A stretch of DNA of 64,000 nucleotides from Phymorhynchus buccinoides (GCA_017654935.2 CM065701.1:1632987-1696986), one strand, 5' to 3'; counted from the first letter of the stretch, positions 21,392 through 31,980 are shown. Numbers and translations are program-made. The notes: a model not told the origin generated them from the letters alone.

Positions 21392-22302
21392 ATCTGCTGG
21401 ACGCCAAAGAAGAGATGCTGGCTCAGACCTACAACCTGTACAGCACCCTGCACATGAGGCTGGACCACGTGGACCGATACCTCTTCTCCATCAACACCGG
21501 CCAGCCCCCACCCTCATCATCATCCTTCTCCAAGTTCGATGACCTGTCCTTGACCTCCGTGACCCCCACCACCAACAACAACCTACCCCCCTGCTTCCCC
21601 TCCACCAGCAACAACTTCCATCCGACAACGGTGACTGTCTCTGGCCCTGCCTCTGCTCCCAGCCTTCAGAACGGTCATCGCACTGTGTCTATTTCCCAGT
21701 CAGCGCCCAGCCAGGGGCCTGAGCAGCAGAATGACCAGCAGCAGAATCAGCAGCAGCAGCTACAGCAGCAGGTTGTACCTGCTGTAGGAAGGCTCAGCTT
21801 CAGTTTCTACGAACCTCGCCGCGAGTTCGTCAGTCGAAGATGGTCCTATTATCATCCGGACCGTTCCAAGATGAAGGCTGGTATAGTGGGAGGAAGCCCT
21901 GCTCAGGATGTGTCTGTTATACAAAACACACAGCAGCAGCAGCAGCAGCAGCAAGCACAACGACTGCTGCATCGACAACAGCAGCAGCAACAGCCGGCTC
22001 CAGAACGAGGGACCGCTTTCTCTTCGTCACAAACCGACGTCGCCATGATGCCAGTGACGCGGGAACGTTCCAGGAGCGACTACTCTCCCGTCCGCTATCG
22101 TGACAGGGGAGAGTACGCCCCAGCCCGCTTACCGGACGTGGGAGAGAGTTCTTCCCCTCCTTCCTCTTTCTCTCAGGGCGCGGGGCGGGGTGTGGGAGGG
22201 GGCAGCGTGCGGCGGCAAGACAGCACCGTACAGAGGACTCGGCACCAGAGTCTGCGGAGACAGGACTCCGTGTGTCTACAGGAGCCCCTCGTGGCGGTGT
22301 GG
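21392..22302 (+). CDS. TRPC-type channel, large cytoplasmic-tail exon with poly-Gln
   Basis: After GGTGTCAG the frame continues in phase from the exon ending at 20509: LLDAKEEMLAQTYNLYSTLH and MRLDHVDRYLFSINTG, a probable coiled coil like that closing TRPC channels. A Pro/Ser/Thr-rich linker follows, then three Gln-rich runs (21721-21770, 21932-21957, 21976-21993), then RRWSYYHPDRSKMKAG and a Ser/Arg-rich end with RRQDS..QRTRHQSLRRQDS, which looks like basophilic kinase sites. The 3' limit is uncertain; TGG|GTCAGT at 22303 keeps phase 0 with the next exon, and GCG|GTGTGG at 22297 is an alternative. The reading frame stays open to 22374. From about 21755 onward this exon is repeated, in a noisy form, at 60444-61000. 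Confidence 0.78.
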
Positions 22303-22515
22303 GTCAGTGCTTCTGCACAGCATGCTTTGTCTGTCTGTCCGTCTGTCTGTCTGTCTGTCTCTTTGACGGCATGATTAGATTACGGTGATTAACGCATTTC
22401 AATTGAGTTCTTTGAAAACAAATTGTTTTCATTTTTCATTAATTCCGGATTGTCCCTTGTCTGTGGTTTATTTTTCTTTAAATTATATTGTTATCAACTA
22501 AGCTGCCCACAAAAC

Positions 22516-23401
22516 GTTAGGGAACACTTTCAAAATACACATGTTTGGGTTATTTGCTTGTAGCTTCAAAACGCGTCACATCTGGAGCTTAAAACTTGGC
22601 ACAAGAGATATGGCTTTACCGAGAAAGCAAAACATTTTGCGACCTCTATTGGTTTCTATGGTAACGTGAGTTTAAAACGCCTGTAAATCCAGAAAACTAC
22701 AACAAATTTAGTGCATCAGCATTTTCTGCATGTATTGATTTGCGCAACATGGTACTCGTCACATGTTAGCAGGAAGCTTAAAGAATGCTCAATAAGGTCC
22801 TTTCTTAACAGAAGAGATATTGAAAGTATTGGCTTAGTTTCGAGAATTGTGCAGCAAAAGTTGGGTGTTTGGGAACTTGGGAAACCCTTAGCATAGCTGC
22901 AGGATGGGATGGCTGTGCAGGAAGGTGGTCACCAATTTCACGTATTAAGTGTCGGTCATTATTAAGCTGTGACAGCGGTTCCCGCACAGCCACACCTTCC
23001 TGTAGCCATTCCAGGGCTCTCCCTACATCCAAAAGGCTCCATTTCCCTGCACAGCCATCATGACTCAGCAATTAATTGCATTATCTCTTTTGTTTTGAAA
23101 GGATATTTTTGTCAGTTGTACGCATTCTTGAAGCTTCCTGCTAACATGTGCTGAGTACCATTTTGTTCAATGCTCATTGTAGAGAAAATGCTGATGCATT
23201 GACATTGTTAGAATGTGGGGGGTTTGGGCGCCTTTTAAAACTCACGTTTCCATAGCAACCGATGACAATCACGACACGTTGTTGTCTGCATTGTACGGCC
23301 TTGTCCCTTGTGTACATGACTGCCAAGTTGTAAGTTCTATATGCAAAGCGTTTTGAAGCTACAAGCAAATAGCCAAAACATGAGTGTAAGTGTTCCCTAA
23401 C
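22516..23401. mobile_element. Non-autonomous TIR transposon, possibly Tc1/mariner-like
   Basis: Left end GTTAGGGAACACTTTCAAAA and right end AAGTGTTCCCTAAC are inverted repeats. The arms continue for over 200 bp through GCTTGTAGCTTCAAAACGC, TATGGTAACGTGAGTTTAAA, GATGCACTAA-type sequence and AGCAGGAAGCTT. The centre holds inverted GGCTGTGCAGGAAGGTG blocks. A minus-strand frame at 22805-23071 has VGRALEWLQEGVAVREPLSQ, reminiscent of a mariner/Tc1 helix-turn-helix, but there is no catalytic domain. Mirror copy at 59424-60230. Confidence 0.75.
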
Positions 23402-23458
23402 ATTTTTGCTGTTGTTTTTTGCTTTTTTGTTTGTTTACCAATATCAACATTTACTATC

Positions 23459-23560
<102 letters not shown>

Positions 23561-23654
23561 GAAAAACACGGCAAAAGACATGGCACACCGTTCTCAAGAT
23601 TGTTCCCTGTCTTTTGGTGGGCATTTTATTTTTGTTTGTTGACACTTTTCGTAG

Positions 23655-23790
23655 GTTTGTTGTAAAATGTACTCTAACATTTTGTTGAAAAATGTACCCT
23701 AACATTTTGTTGGAAAATGTACCCTAACATTTTGTTGGAAAATGTACCCTAACATTTTGTTGGAAAATGTACCCTAACATTTTGATGGAA
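23655..23790 (+). repeat. 25-27-bp minisatellite
   Basis: Five units of AAAATGTACCCTAACATTTT + GTTGG. The CCCTAACATTTT core matches the right end and flank of the nearby TIR element (TTCCCTAACATTTTT at 23393-23407), so the array may have started from a transposon end. Confidence 0.9.
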
Positions 23791-24031
23791 AACGTTCAGA
23801 CTCCAGTGTCAGTTATAAACAATGTTCGCACCACCTGTTATTTTAGGGGGGAAATCAGTTATCATTTTGGTTATCGTATGTTACGTTTATTTTGAAAGTA
23901 GTCTGTCCTGTTTTTGGAGGGAACGGGGTGGGGGGGGGGGGGGGGGCTGCATATGCTTTTTCTTTTGAAACCAATATCATGGTTAAGTTTGCAGTCTGTC
24001 AGTCTGAGCGATGTCCTTTTGTTCTTTACAG

Positions 24032-24550
24032 ACGGAGTCTCCCCCATCCTCCACCCCCTCCACCCATCACTACCACACCACGGCCAACCTTCACACCCAA
24101 CCCCCCAGCACCCCCTCTACATCCCCAGCCTCTCTACCCCACCCTCCACCCGCCACCACCCCACCCTCCACCCGCCCTCACTCCCCCTCCCCTTCCTTCC
24201 CCCTAGCTCCCCGCACCCCCTCCCCAATCAGTCCTTCCCACGCAGCCACCCTCTCTCTCGCTGCGACAACGGGCGATGCCGATCAAGGAGCGGATGATGA
24301 TGATGATGACGCCCCGATTCTTCGGCCCGACCTCACCCCCACTCGCACCAAAACTCTGAGGAGGGAGTTCAGCAGAACGGATCGTCATAGAGGAGGGGGG
24401 AGAGGAGGAGGGAGGAGCAGCCGCAGCCCTAGCCTAGGGCCCGTAGAAAGAGGCGGGAGGAGGAGGAGGAATAGGAGGAGGAGAAGGGGTGGGCAGGGGA
24501 AGGGGTGTGGCTGCCCCGGCCGCCGGGGAGAGCCCCAGTCACAGCCCTAG
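24032..24550 (+). CDS. TRPC-type channel, last coding exon (frame uncertain after ~24440)
   Basis: Follows GTTCTTTACAG, phase 0. It encodes a Pro/Thr/His-rich start, then LATTGDADQGADDDDDDAPI (with a preceding A) and LRPDLTPTRTKTLRREFSRT, then an Arg/Gly-rich run ending at a TAG at 24548. This frame's last 35 codons are translated AGG repeats and look unnatural. One frame over, an open frame from about 24442 to 24821 gives SPSHSPSPAASCSASAQPSP, a His run, a Gln run, and ends NSDKGVLLSPQRSKEI, which looks like a genuine low-complexity tail. A 1-nt slip in the AGG/GGA tract (24440-24490) would explain this, either as an assembly error or a real frameshift. The mirror copy at 57976-58769 shows the same stop. 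Confidence 0.65.
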   Translation, partial: TESPPSSTPSTHHYHTTANLHTQPPSTPSTSPASLPHPPPATTPPSTRPHSPSPSFPLAPRTPSPISPSHAATLSLAATTGDADQGADDDDDDAPILRPDLTPTRTKTLRREFSRTDRHRGGGRGGGRSSRSPSLGPVERGGRRRRNRRRRRGGQGKGCGCPGRRGEPQSQP

Positions 24551-24821
24551 TCCTGCGGCTTCTTGCTCCGCGTCTGCACAGCCCAGCCCCGCGGCATCCC
24601 CACACCATCACCACCATCTTCTTCATCATCACCAACAGCAGCAGCAGCAGTGGGGTGTTGCTGCAGCAGCCTCCTCGCCGTTGTTGGAGCAGCACCACTC
24701 CAGGACGCAGTCCCTGCACAGGGGGCAAGGCAGGTCGTCAGCGGGGCCCGGGAGGGACGCCAGTGATCAGAACAGCGACAAGGGAGTGCTGCTGTCACCA
24801 CAACGCAGCAAGGAGATCTGA
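24442..24821 (+). CDS. Probable true C-terminus of the TRPC-type channel, other frame
   Basis: Open frame without its own start, beginning after a stop near 24440. It encodes Gly-rich sequence, AAPAAGESPSHSPSPAASCS, poly-His, poly-Gln, WGVAAAASSPLLEQHHSRTQ, SLHRGQGRSSAGPGRDASDQ and NSDKGVLLSPQRSKEI before TGA. The Ser/Pro/Gln composition matches the preceding exons. The final 16 codons plus stop are duplicated 69 bp downstream with one amino-acid change. I infer that it continues the exon at 24032 across a frame change; intron removal is less likely because no good splice pair is visible. Confidence 0.5.
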
Positions 24822-24898
24822 CCTGCTCATTGTCTTCAGAACAGCGACAAGGGAGTGCTGCTGTCCCCGCAATGCAGCAAGGAGATCTGACCTGCTTC
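24768..24898 (+). repeat. 69-bp tandem duplication of the gene's 3' coding end
   Basis: CAGAACAGCGACAAGGGAGT starts at 24768 and again at 24837. Both copies run through GCAGCAAGGAGATCTGACCT, including the TGA. Differences are ACCACAACG versus CCCGCAATG. Only the first copy would be translated. Confidence 0.92.
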
Positions 24899-25560
24899 TT
24901 TTCTTTCTGTTTTTTTGTTGGTGGTGTTTGGGTTCTTGTTTTTTATTGTTCTCCCAGGAAAATCTGTTTAACGTTCCTCCGACATGAAACAAAAATGGGA
25001 CATTTGTGAGTGTATAAAAATAAAAAATAAAAAGTAAAAACAATTATTGTGGATCGATCCTGGAGGTATTGCAATACCAGGAAAGACCCATTCTCCCAGT
25101 TCTTGAAGAAGGAGAGTGTGCTGAATTGTGACAAGATGGGACGTGTTCACGTTCGTCCACCAACTGCACAAACAAGGTCCTCTGCTCAGACAATCCTACA
25201 TCGGAGAAAAATAAACGGTTTAAATGTCGACATTTAGTCCAGAATATACACAACATAACAGAAATTTAAGATAATTTACGCATTGGACTGTAGAGGGGAA
25301 GTATTTGTTTTTTTTATTTTGATCTTGTTGGTTTTTTGCTCCTTCTGTTGCCTGCTTTTTGCTCCTTTTGCTATATTTGCTGTTTGCTGTTTTCTTGTTT
25401 GTCTGTGTTGATAAAGGCGCATTCGCCGAAATATCCAGTAGTTTTGTTTTGTTTCTTGTGAATAAAATAACGTCACTTTACACTTGTCGTGTAGTTGTTT
25501 GTTTGTTGTATGTTCCAGTGACGTTGCAGTCTGTTTCAGTTTTTTGTGGGGTCTTGTCAG
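24899..25560 (+). other. Presumed 3' untranslated region
   Basis: No gene. AATAAA-containing sequence occurs at 25018-25035 and 25460, consistent with polyadenylation of the channel transcript, but no signal can be chosen from sequence alone. The region is T-rich with a (TTTGCTCCTT)-like repeat at 25335-25370. Confidence 0.35.
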
Positions 25561-25619
25561 AAATTTAAGGGATTAAAAGTAGGCCTACGACAAGTTAGAA
25601 GGTTAATATACAAACCCGC

Positions 25620-25790
25620 ACAGTTCTCGAATCTCCATGAATTGAAATTCATTGAGATTCATTCATCAGAATGGATGATGAATGAAAGGTTGGTTTAACG
25701 TTTGCTCGGCTTCAAAGAGCACGTGTGGGATGAACCATCAACCAACCACTATGGAATCTCGATCTTGCGGCTTGGTGGACTTAGCCATGG
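25620..25790 (-). repeat. SINE-like fragment with ATTC tail
   Basis: ATTCATTGAGATTCATTCAT, then GGTTGGTTTAACGTTTGCTCG and GGCTTCAAAGAGCACGTG. The GTTAAACCAACC motif (minus strand) also occurs in the short insertion at 2172-2233. Boundaries not defined. Confidence 0.4.
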
Positions 25791-26269
25791 TTTACTCTTA
25801 GAAATAAAAGACGTTGGTTGAAACAGTTTGAGGAAAAGAAAACCAGTTTTGGGCACATGCCAGACGGGAAAGTCGGGAAGGGGAAAGCGCGTCTTCTTCT
25901 GATATGTTTACATGGCTTGCGATTTTGTTTTTACTTCAGTTGTTTTGTATTTTTACGCGTGCCCTTGAGCAGCTAACAGAGAGTGTGTTGGGTGGAAGCC
26001 CAGTTGAGTTTTGTTAGTCCCCAGCCACCTCAGGTGGGGAGGGTGTATTACAATTGTGTGTGTCTGTTAATCTGGTTGTTGGTTGTTGTTGTTTTCTGTG
26101 CTTGTCCTTCCGCACAATATTGTTCGAACTTGTGCATAACATCACTACAAAATGTGTATGGTGGTGACTCTGCCAATGGATGGCTTGTTGTCGTACTCGC
26201 TCATATCCTTGTTTGTCTGTTTTCAAATACCGTAGTGATGAGGCTGATTGGACTTGTAGGTCTACTCTC

Positions 26270-26331
26270 TGTGTGTGTGTGTGTGTGTGTGCGTGGTGCG
26301 CGCGCGCGTGCGTGCGTGTTCGTGTGCGCGC

Positions 26332-26371
<40 letters not shown>

Positions 26372-26385
26372 GTCAAGTTGTTGTT
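26270..26385. repeat. GT/GC-rich microsatellite
   Basis: (GT)n and (GC)n alternate for about 115 bp. The preceding 25790-26270 shows no gene or repeat I can support. Confidence 0.9.
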
Positions 26386-26485
26386 GTTTGTGTGTTCTTG
26401 TGTGTGTGTTTAACCTCTTTATATAAATTGTGGACTTGTTTGTTGACGTTTTTCTACGGGAAGACCCGGTCTTCAGGACCTTTGT

Positions 26486-27069
26486 CCATAAAGGGGTACC
26501 CTGACGGATGAGTTTTTGCAAGAAACACGTCGAGGTCACCAGAAAAACATCCCTTTCAAGGATCGGAACACTCATTTTGCTCTGGTTTCCTATAAATCAA
26601 ACCGTAAAAACGGCGATTCCTCCTTGGCGGAGCTGCCAGAGACAGAAGCCATTTTGGACGGGGTGGGTGGAGGCCACTCAGAGTGGTTGAAGCTTTTTCT
26701 TCGTTGTAGTGCAGTAAAAAAAAAAAAAGAGGAGCTATTTCCTTTGTTGTGAGCGAAACTCCTTTTGGTAAACTAAATAAAAATGCTTGTAATGTGGAAA
26801 TTTCGTGATTTGGTCTAAGCGACTCAGGCGGCCATTAAAAAAGAGAAGGCACATGCCTTCTCTAGGCACATGCCTTTTCTAGGCACATGCCTTCTCTTTC
26901 ACTGAAAGAATTTTACTTCCAGCACCTCCGCCAAGGAGGAATCGCCGATTGACAGTTTGATTTATAGAAAACCAGAGCAAAGTGAGTGTTGCGATCTCTG
27001 TAAAGGATGTTTTCCTGGTGATCTCGACGTATTTCTTGCAAAATCTCATTCGTCAGGGTGCCCCTATAA
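26486..27069. mobile_element. Foldback (MITE-like) element, ~170-bp arms
   Basis: Left arm CCATAAAGGGGTACCCTGACG...TTTTGCAAGAAACACGTCGAG...GGCGATTCCTCCTTGGCGGAG is mirrored by CTCCGCCAAGGAGGAATCGCC...CGACGTATTTCTTGCAAAA...CGTCAGGGTGCCCCTATA. Between the arms, GGCACATGCCTT is present three times (26850-26895). No ORF. Mirror copy near 55480-56195. Confidence 0.85.
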
Positions 27070-27194
27070 GGGTTCTGCCGATAGGACGTTATACAAACCT
27101 TCAAAGTTAATTTTTCTGTGTTAAAATCAATCATAAAATATACATTTACTCGAATAATCGTGATGCATGATCCGTGATGCAAATGTTCATATTT

Positions 27195-27452
27195 GTAGCC
27201 TACTCTTTCAGGGGAGGGTGTGGGGGTGTGCTTCTTGCTACAGTCCCTCGGTTTGTTTACGTTCAAGTTTTAGTTCTGTGTTAGGCCTGCCTACTACTAG
27301 TATAGTTTGGATTCTATTTTCATGTTTGTAGCCTACTCTTTCAGGGGAGGGTGTGGGTGTGCTTCTTGCTACAGTCCCTCGGTTTCTTTGCGTTCAAGTT
27401 TTAGTTCTGTGTTAGGCCTGCCTACTACTAGTATAGTTTGGATTCTATTTTC
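27195..27452 (+). repeat. 133-bp tandem duplication
   Basis: GTAGCCTACTCTTTCAGGGG starts at 27195 and 27328; both copies run through GAGGGTGTGGG, CTTGCTACAGTCCCTCGGTTT, TTTTAGTTCTGTGTTAGGCC and TACTACTAGTATAGTTTGGA. Nearly identical, so recent. Confidence 0.9.
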
Positions 27453-27540
27453 CTATGTAGACACTCAACCAAATGGCCGGTGCAGTCCCTAACTGCGTGT
27501 ATCAGCGTATGTTACTAAATTGACATACTTTCTTTCCTTT

Positions 27541-27861
27541 TCTTCTTCGATCGCTCAGACAGTTTCCTGTCAGTTATGAGCGCAGATGCGTCAGGCTGCC
27601 GTTATGCGCCTAAACTAGAAATAGTTAGGCCCAGCAAGTCCGACTTCGGCTTGAGGAAATCTTTTTGAAAGTGTTTCTTGGGGAAAAAAAAAGGCAGGAG
27701 AATGGACCGGTAAGGCAGAAAGATAGTAGATGACAGTAAGCAAAGGGAAAAGGCAGAGTCAAAGAGAGTGGCAGATTAAGGAAGTTACAAGCACAGAACT
27801 TCCAGAAGGTGGGAGAACTATGCATACAAAAGACCCCCCGGTATCCCCACGGGGGATTTTC
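27541..27861 (+). mobile_element. SINE-like element, GGTATCCCCACGGGG family
   Basis: Second copy of the family seen at 12250-12634, with head CTTCTTCGATCGCTCAGACAG, CTGCCGTTATGCGCCTAA, GGCTTGAGGAAATC, AAAAAAGGCAGGAGAATGG, GTCAAAGAGAGTGGCAGATT, CACAGAACTTCCAGAAGGTG and end CCCCCGGTATCCCCACGGGG. The terminal C-run/GTATCC/G-run can pair as a hairpin. No ORF. Mirror at 54640-54962. Confidence 0.8.
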
Positions 27862-28204
27862 AGTAGGTTAGCTCGTTACATTTCTCATAATTGAAATAAC
27901 AAGTTACAGTGCCCGTGTAGACTACGGGTTCAATTGATTTTTAAGTTGAGCATTTCTAGCTAAATGTAATGTTCAGTAAAAGTTCAGCGACCTGAAATGT
28001 TTCTATCGAGTGAGTTGGACACTTCGAGAGAGCTTTGACATTGGTTGTTCCCGTTGAGATCATTCAGACCGACTATGCGCAGCGCATCTGTGTTGACTTG
28101 ACCTCGTTACGTTCTCCAGGGTAGACTGTGTGTGTTGTTATTGTTAGGCTATGCAATTTATACTTTTCAGTATACCACCAAACTGCTGCTTGGTGAACAA
28201 GTAT

Positions 28205-28232
28205 TACTCCCTACCCCCCCCCCCCCCCCCCC
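28205..28232. repeat. Poly(C) run
   Basis: A C run of about 25 nt. Its mirror partner in the right arm is a G tract of about 630 nt (53588-54215). Confidence 0.9.
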
Positions 28233-28556
28233 CTCCCTCCTATTTTCTCTGATAACTCCAGTTCGGGAATTCATTTTGTCTTTTTTTTAAATTTCAAATT
28301 GTGTCTTTAACTGCTCTTTGTTGGTAAATGTGTGTGTGTGCGTGCATACAGGGCTGTGTTTAGTCATCACCTATATCCTCTTTGTCAAGAACAAAATAAA
28401 AAGTTCGATCTTGATCTCCCCCACCCCCCTATATGATGGAGGAGGGTTTGTCCGACTTCTTGTCTTCTTTGTTTTGCTGTTGTTCATTTCCCTTTCATGT
28501 GAGGACCCTCTCTGTTCTGCGAGACACACGCTCTGCATGCTTACATGGTTCATGTG

Positions 28557-28558
<2 letters not shown>

Positions 28559-28617
<59 letters not shown>

Positions 28618-28660
28618 GGGGAGGGGGGGGACAGAGAGAGAGAGGGAAGGAGAGAGAGTA
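28559..28660. repeat. (GA)n and G-run
   Basis: (GA)n for about 50 bp, then G runs and GAGA. Sequence from 28660 to 29380 is AT-rich with a short CA tract (28978-29115) and no gene. Confidence 0.9.
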
Positions 28661-29384
28661 TATGTTAAGTAAGCGGAGTGCGTGATAGTATGCATGCTAT
28701 GTGTTCTTCAAACGTCAACAAATGTTGAAGCCTGGTCGTTGAACAAAAATCGTGTAAGTTCATATAAAAACAATCAAACAACAGACAAACATTAAAACTG
28801 TTAATTAAATCTTCTACCCACAAATTAATTCGTATGACATAAATCATGCATGCTTCTTGTACACTTTTCTCTTTGGGTGAACACTTCTAGTAGTTTGGAG
28901 GATATGCGTGCTGCAATACAATGACGGCAACGACATTTGAAAAAAGTATGCGTTTCTTTTTTGGGACAGTATATTTCACACACACACACCCTCTCACACA
29001 ATTTTTTGTTGTTACATGTGTGAACAAGCAAGCATACACACACCCTAAAACACATATGCAAGCAGACACGCGCACACACACTCACACACAAACGCATGCA
29101 TGCACGCACACACATATTAATTATCTGATGTTCTGTGACGATGGATTAATTCATTAGCTCATGTCCAACTTTGCAATGTGAATGCTTTATGAATTGTTAG
29201 TGCTTCGACAGATTTACATGATAGATGGTCAGTGAATTATCTTGACTAACGAGCCATTGGTGATGAGCTGAGGACTGTCTTTTCACATTTTCGTGTTCAT
29301 TTGTTGTTTTGGTGTGCCTTTCTCAAACGAGCGATTCACGAGTATCTTAGAGATGACGTGAGGGGCTGAGGATTGGAACATCAT

Positions 29385-30382
29385 GGACATTCTTCTCCTT
29401 CTTCTGTGTTCCCGGGCCATAAGGCCACAATGGGTCCGTTTTCCAGTTTTCACTGCATACAGCCGACACATTCCGATTTCGGAGGAGCTCAAAGGAGAAA
29501 ACTATATGGAAGATATTTTTTGGGGGAAAAAAGGCAGGAGAATGGGCCCAAAGTCAGAAAGATAGCAGATGACACAAAGCAAGGAAAAAGACAGGAGAAT
29601 GGGCCCAAAGTCAGAAAGACAGTAGATGACACAAAGCAGGGGAAAAGACAGGAGAACGGGCCCAAAGTCAGAAAGACAGTAGATGACACAAAGCAAGGAA
29701 AAAGACAGGAGAATGGGCCCAAAGTCAGAAAGACAGTAGATGACACAAAGCAGGGAAAAAGGCAGGAGAATGGGCCAAAAAAAGTCAGAAAGATAGTGGA
29801 TGACACAAAGCAAGGAAGAAGGCAGGAGAATGGGCCAAAAGTCAGAAAGATAGTGGATGACACAAAGCAGGGGAAAAGACAGGAGAACGGGCCCAAAGTC
29901 AGAAAGATAGCAGATGACACAAAGCAAGGAAGAAGGCAGGAGAATGGGCCAAAAAGTCAGAAAGATAGCAGATGACACAAAGCAAGGAAGAAGGCAGGAG
30001 AATGGGCCAAAAGTCAGAAAGATAGCAGATGACACAAAGCAAGGAAAAAGGCAGGAGAATGGGCCAAAAGTCAGAAAGATAGCAGATGACACAAAGCAAG
30101 GAAAAAGGCAGGAGAATGGGCCAAAAGTCAGAAAGATAGCAGATGACACAAAGCAAGGAAGAAGGCAGGAGAATGGGCCAAAAGTCAGAAAGATAGCAGA
30201 TGACACAAAGCAAGGAAAAAGACAGGAGAATGGGCCAAAAGTCAGAAAGATAGCAGATGACACAAAGCAAGGAAAAAGGCAGTCAAAGAGAGGGACAGAT
30301 TAGAGGAAGCTACAAGCACAGAACTTCCAGAAGGTTGGGGAACTATTTGTACGAAAGAGCCCCCGGTATCCCCACGGGGATC
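29385..30382 (+). mobile_element. SINE-like element with expanded interior
   Basis: The head CTTCTGTGTTCCCGGGCCAT...TTTTCCAGTTTTCACTGCAT...CCGATTTCGGAGGAG matches 37660-37775. The tail GACAGATTAGAGGAAGCTAC, CACAGAACTTCCAGAAGGT, CCCCCGGTATCCCCACGGGG matches the copies at 12634 and 27861. Between them the AAAAGGCAGGAGAATGG...GTCAGAAAGATAGCAGATGA segment, single in the other copies, is repeated about 13 times (29520-30285). The 57-bp period is a multiple of three, which creates long open frames on both strands. Confidence 0.85.
29520..30285 (+). repeat. 57-bp tandem array inside a SINE-like element
   Basis: CAGGAGAATGGGCC recurs every 57 bp about 13 times. Units carry GTCAGAAAGATAGCAGATGA and CACAAAGCAAGGAA. 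Variation includes AGACAGG versus AGGCAGG. The mirror array (51200-51990) is full of indels. Confidence 0.95.
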
Positions 30383-30596
30383 ATGGACACACACTACAAG
30401 GCAAATAATTGAGGCTGCTCTTTAAAATGTTTCGTTCTGATTTGGGGGGCATTTGTATGGGAGTCAAACCTGGTCAAAACAAGATTTCTTACCAGCTATA
30501 AGAGGGAAAACGCATGAAACCCGTGATTTTGACCCACATTAGGTGACATTATTGTCCCCCAGCCGAACCATTACTTTTATCCCGGACGAGCCCAAT

Positions 30597-30655
30597 TTTA
30601 TGTGCCTTCCCAGGTCGAGAGGACGTAAAGCCCTAAATTTCATTCATTCACCCGT
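30597..30655 (+). repeat. SINE-like 3' tail
   Basis: TGTGCCTTCCCAGGTCGAGA, GGACGTAAAGCCCTAAATTT and CATTCATTC. The same block appears at 1688-1735 (TGTGCCTTCCAAGGCCGAGA). Element start unknown. 30655-31300 otherwise shows nothing recognisable. Confidence 0.45.
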
Positions 30656-30944
30656 GAGTTTGACACGTGATCTGGTGGGTCTTTAGGAGAACAAAACAAA
30701 AATGCATAACTGACAGCAAAGCAAATCAGAACGTTGGCACAGGCACATGTTGTTCAGTGCTTTTTAATCTATGGTTAAGGATCTGTAGGAAGGATTCTTC
30801 ATTTAGTCCACACTTTATCTTAAAACATGCACAACCCCCCCTGGTTTACAAGACGTTATTGCTTGCTCTGTGTACAATTCCAATTAGTCTTGTATGGTTT
30901 GAACAAATATTCTTGATGACTAGTTCTTAAACCCTATTGATATA

Positions 30945-30976
<32 letters not shown>

Positions 30977-31309
30977 CATTGGGTTTTTTGTGCCGGCATG
31001 CGTGTGCATGTGTGTATCAATAAATGTGTGTGCGTGGATGCAGGCGAGTTTTCAAATCTGACTATTTACTTGTTCATAGACTAGGCCTTATTATTCTCCA
31101 GTGTTGACTCGTTACACTGTACCTGCAAACATTCACTACATGTGGGTGGGACACCCTCATTTCTTATCATTACAGATGAAATAAGGTGGTTCTGTTCCCA
31201 GCTTTTGAAAATGTATGTACTTTTTTTTAAAATCATGAACTTTTATGAACAATTTATACCCAATTTTCCTGTGTGAAATCTCCACATTTAGAGTTGGATC
31301 GTTTATTTC

Positions 31310-31980
31310 ACTGTTCATGGCAAGTTGTGTATGTTGACACTTTTCATACTCCAGTTTTTGAAATCCTTCATGGCAAGTTGTGTATGTTGACACTTTTCAT
31401 ACTCCAGTTTTTGAAATCCTTCATGGTAAGTTGTGTATCAGTTGACACTTTTCATACTCGTTTTTGAAATCCTTCATGGTAAGTTGTGTATCAGTTGACA
31501 CTTTTCATACTCCAGTTTTTGAAATCCTTCATGGTAAGTTGTGTATCAGTTGACACTTTTCATACTCCAGTTTTTGAAATCCTTCATGGCAAGTTGTGTA
31601 TGTTGACACTTTTCATACTCCAGTTTTTGAAATCCTTCATGGTAAGTTGTGTATCAGTTGACACTTTTCATACTCCAGTTTTTGAAATTTTCATGGTAAG
31701 TTGTGTATCAGTTGACACTTTTCATACTCCAGTTTTTGAAATTTTCATGGTAAGTTGTGTATCAGTTGACACTTTTCATACTCCAGTTTTTGAAATCCTT
31801 CATGGTAAGTTGTGTATCAGTTGACACTTTTCATACTCCAGTTTTTGAAATCCTTCATGGTAAGTTGTGTATCAGTTGACACTTTTCATACTCCAGTTTT
31901 TGAAATTTTCATACTCGTTTTTGAAATCCTTCATGGTAAGTTGTGTCTCAGTTGACTTTTCATACTCCAGTTTTTTTAAT
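31310..31980 (+). repeat. ~55-bp minisatellite
   Basis: About 12 units of TCATGGTAAGTTGTGTATCA + GTTGACACTTTTCATACTCC + AGTTTTTGAAATCCT, with short deletions in some. Each unit contains TG|GTAAGT, a consensus 5' splice-site match. Mirror at 49140-49800 differs in unit number and deletions. Confidence 0.95.

Noticed and set aside
29502..30263. 253-codon minus-strand frame with SAIFLTFGPFSCL repeats, resembling a membrane protein
   Set aside because: It is the translation of a 57-bp tandem array inside a SINE-like element; the other strand is open too, and the frame breaks in the mirror copy.
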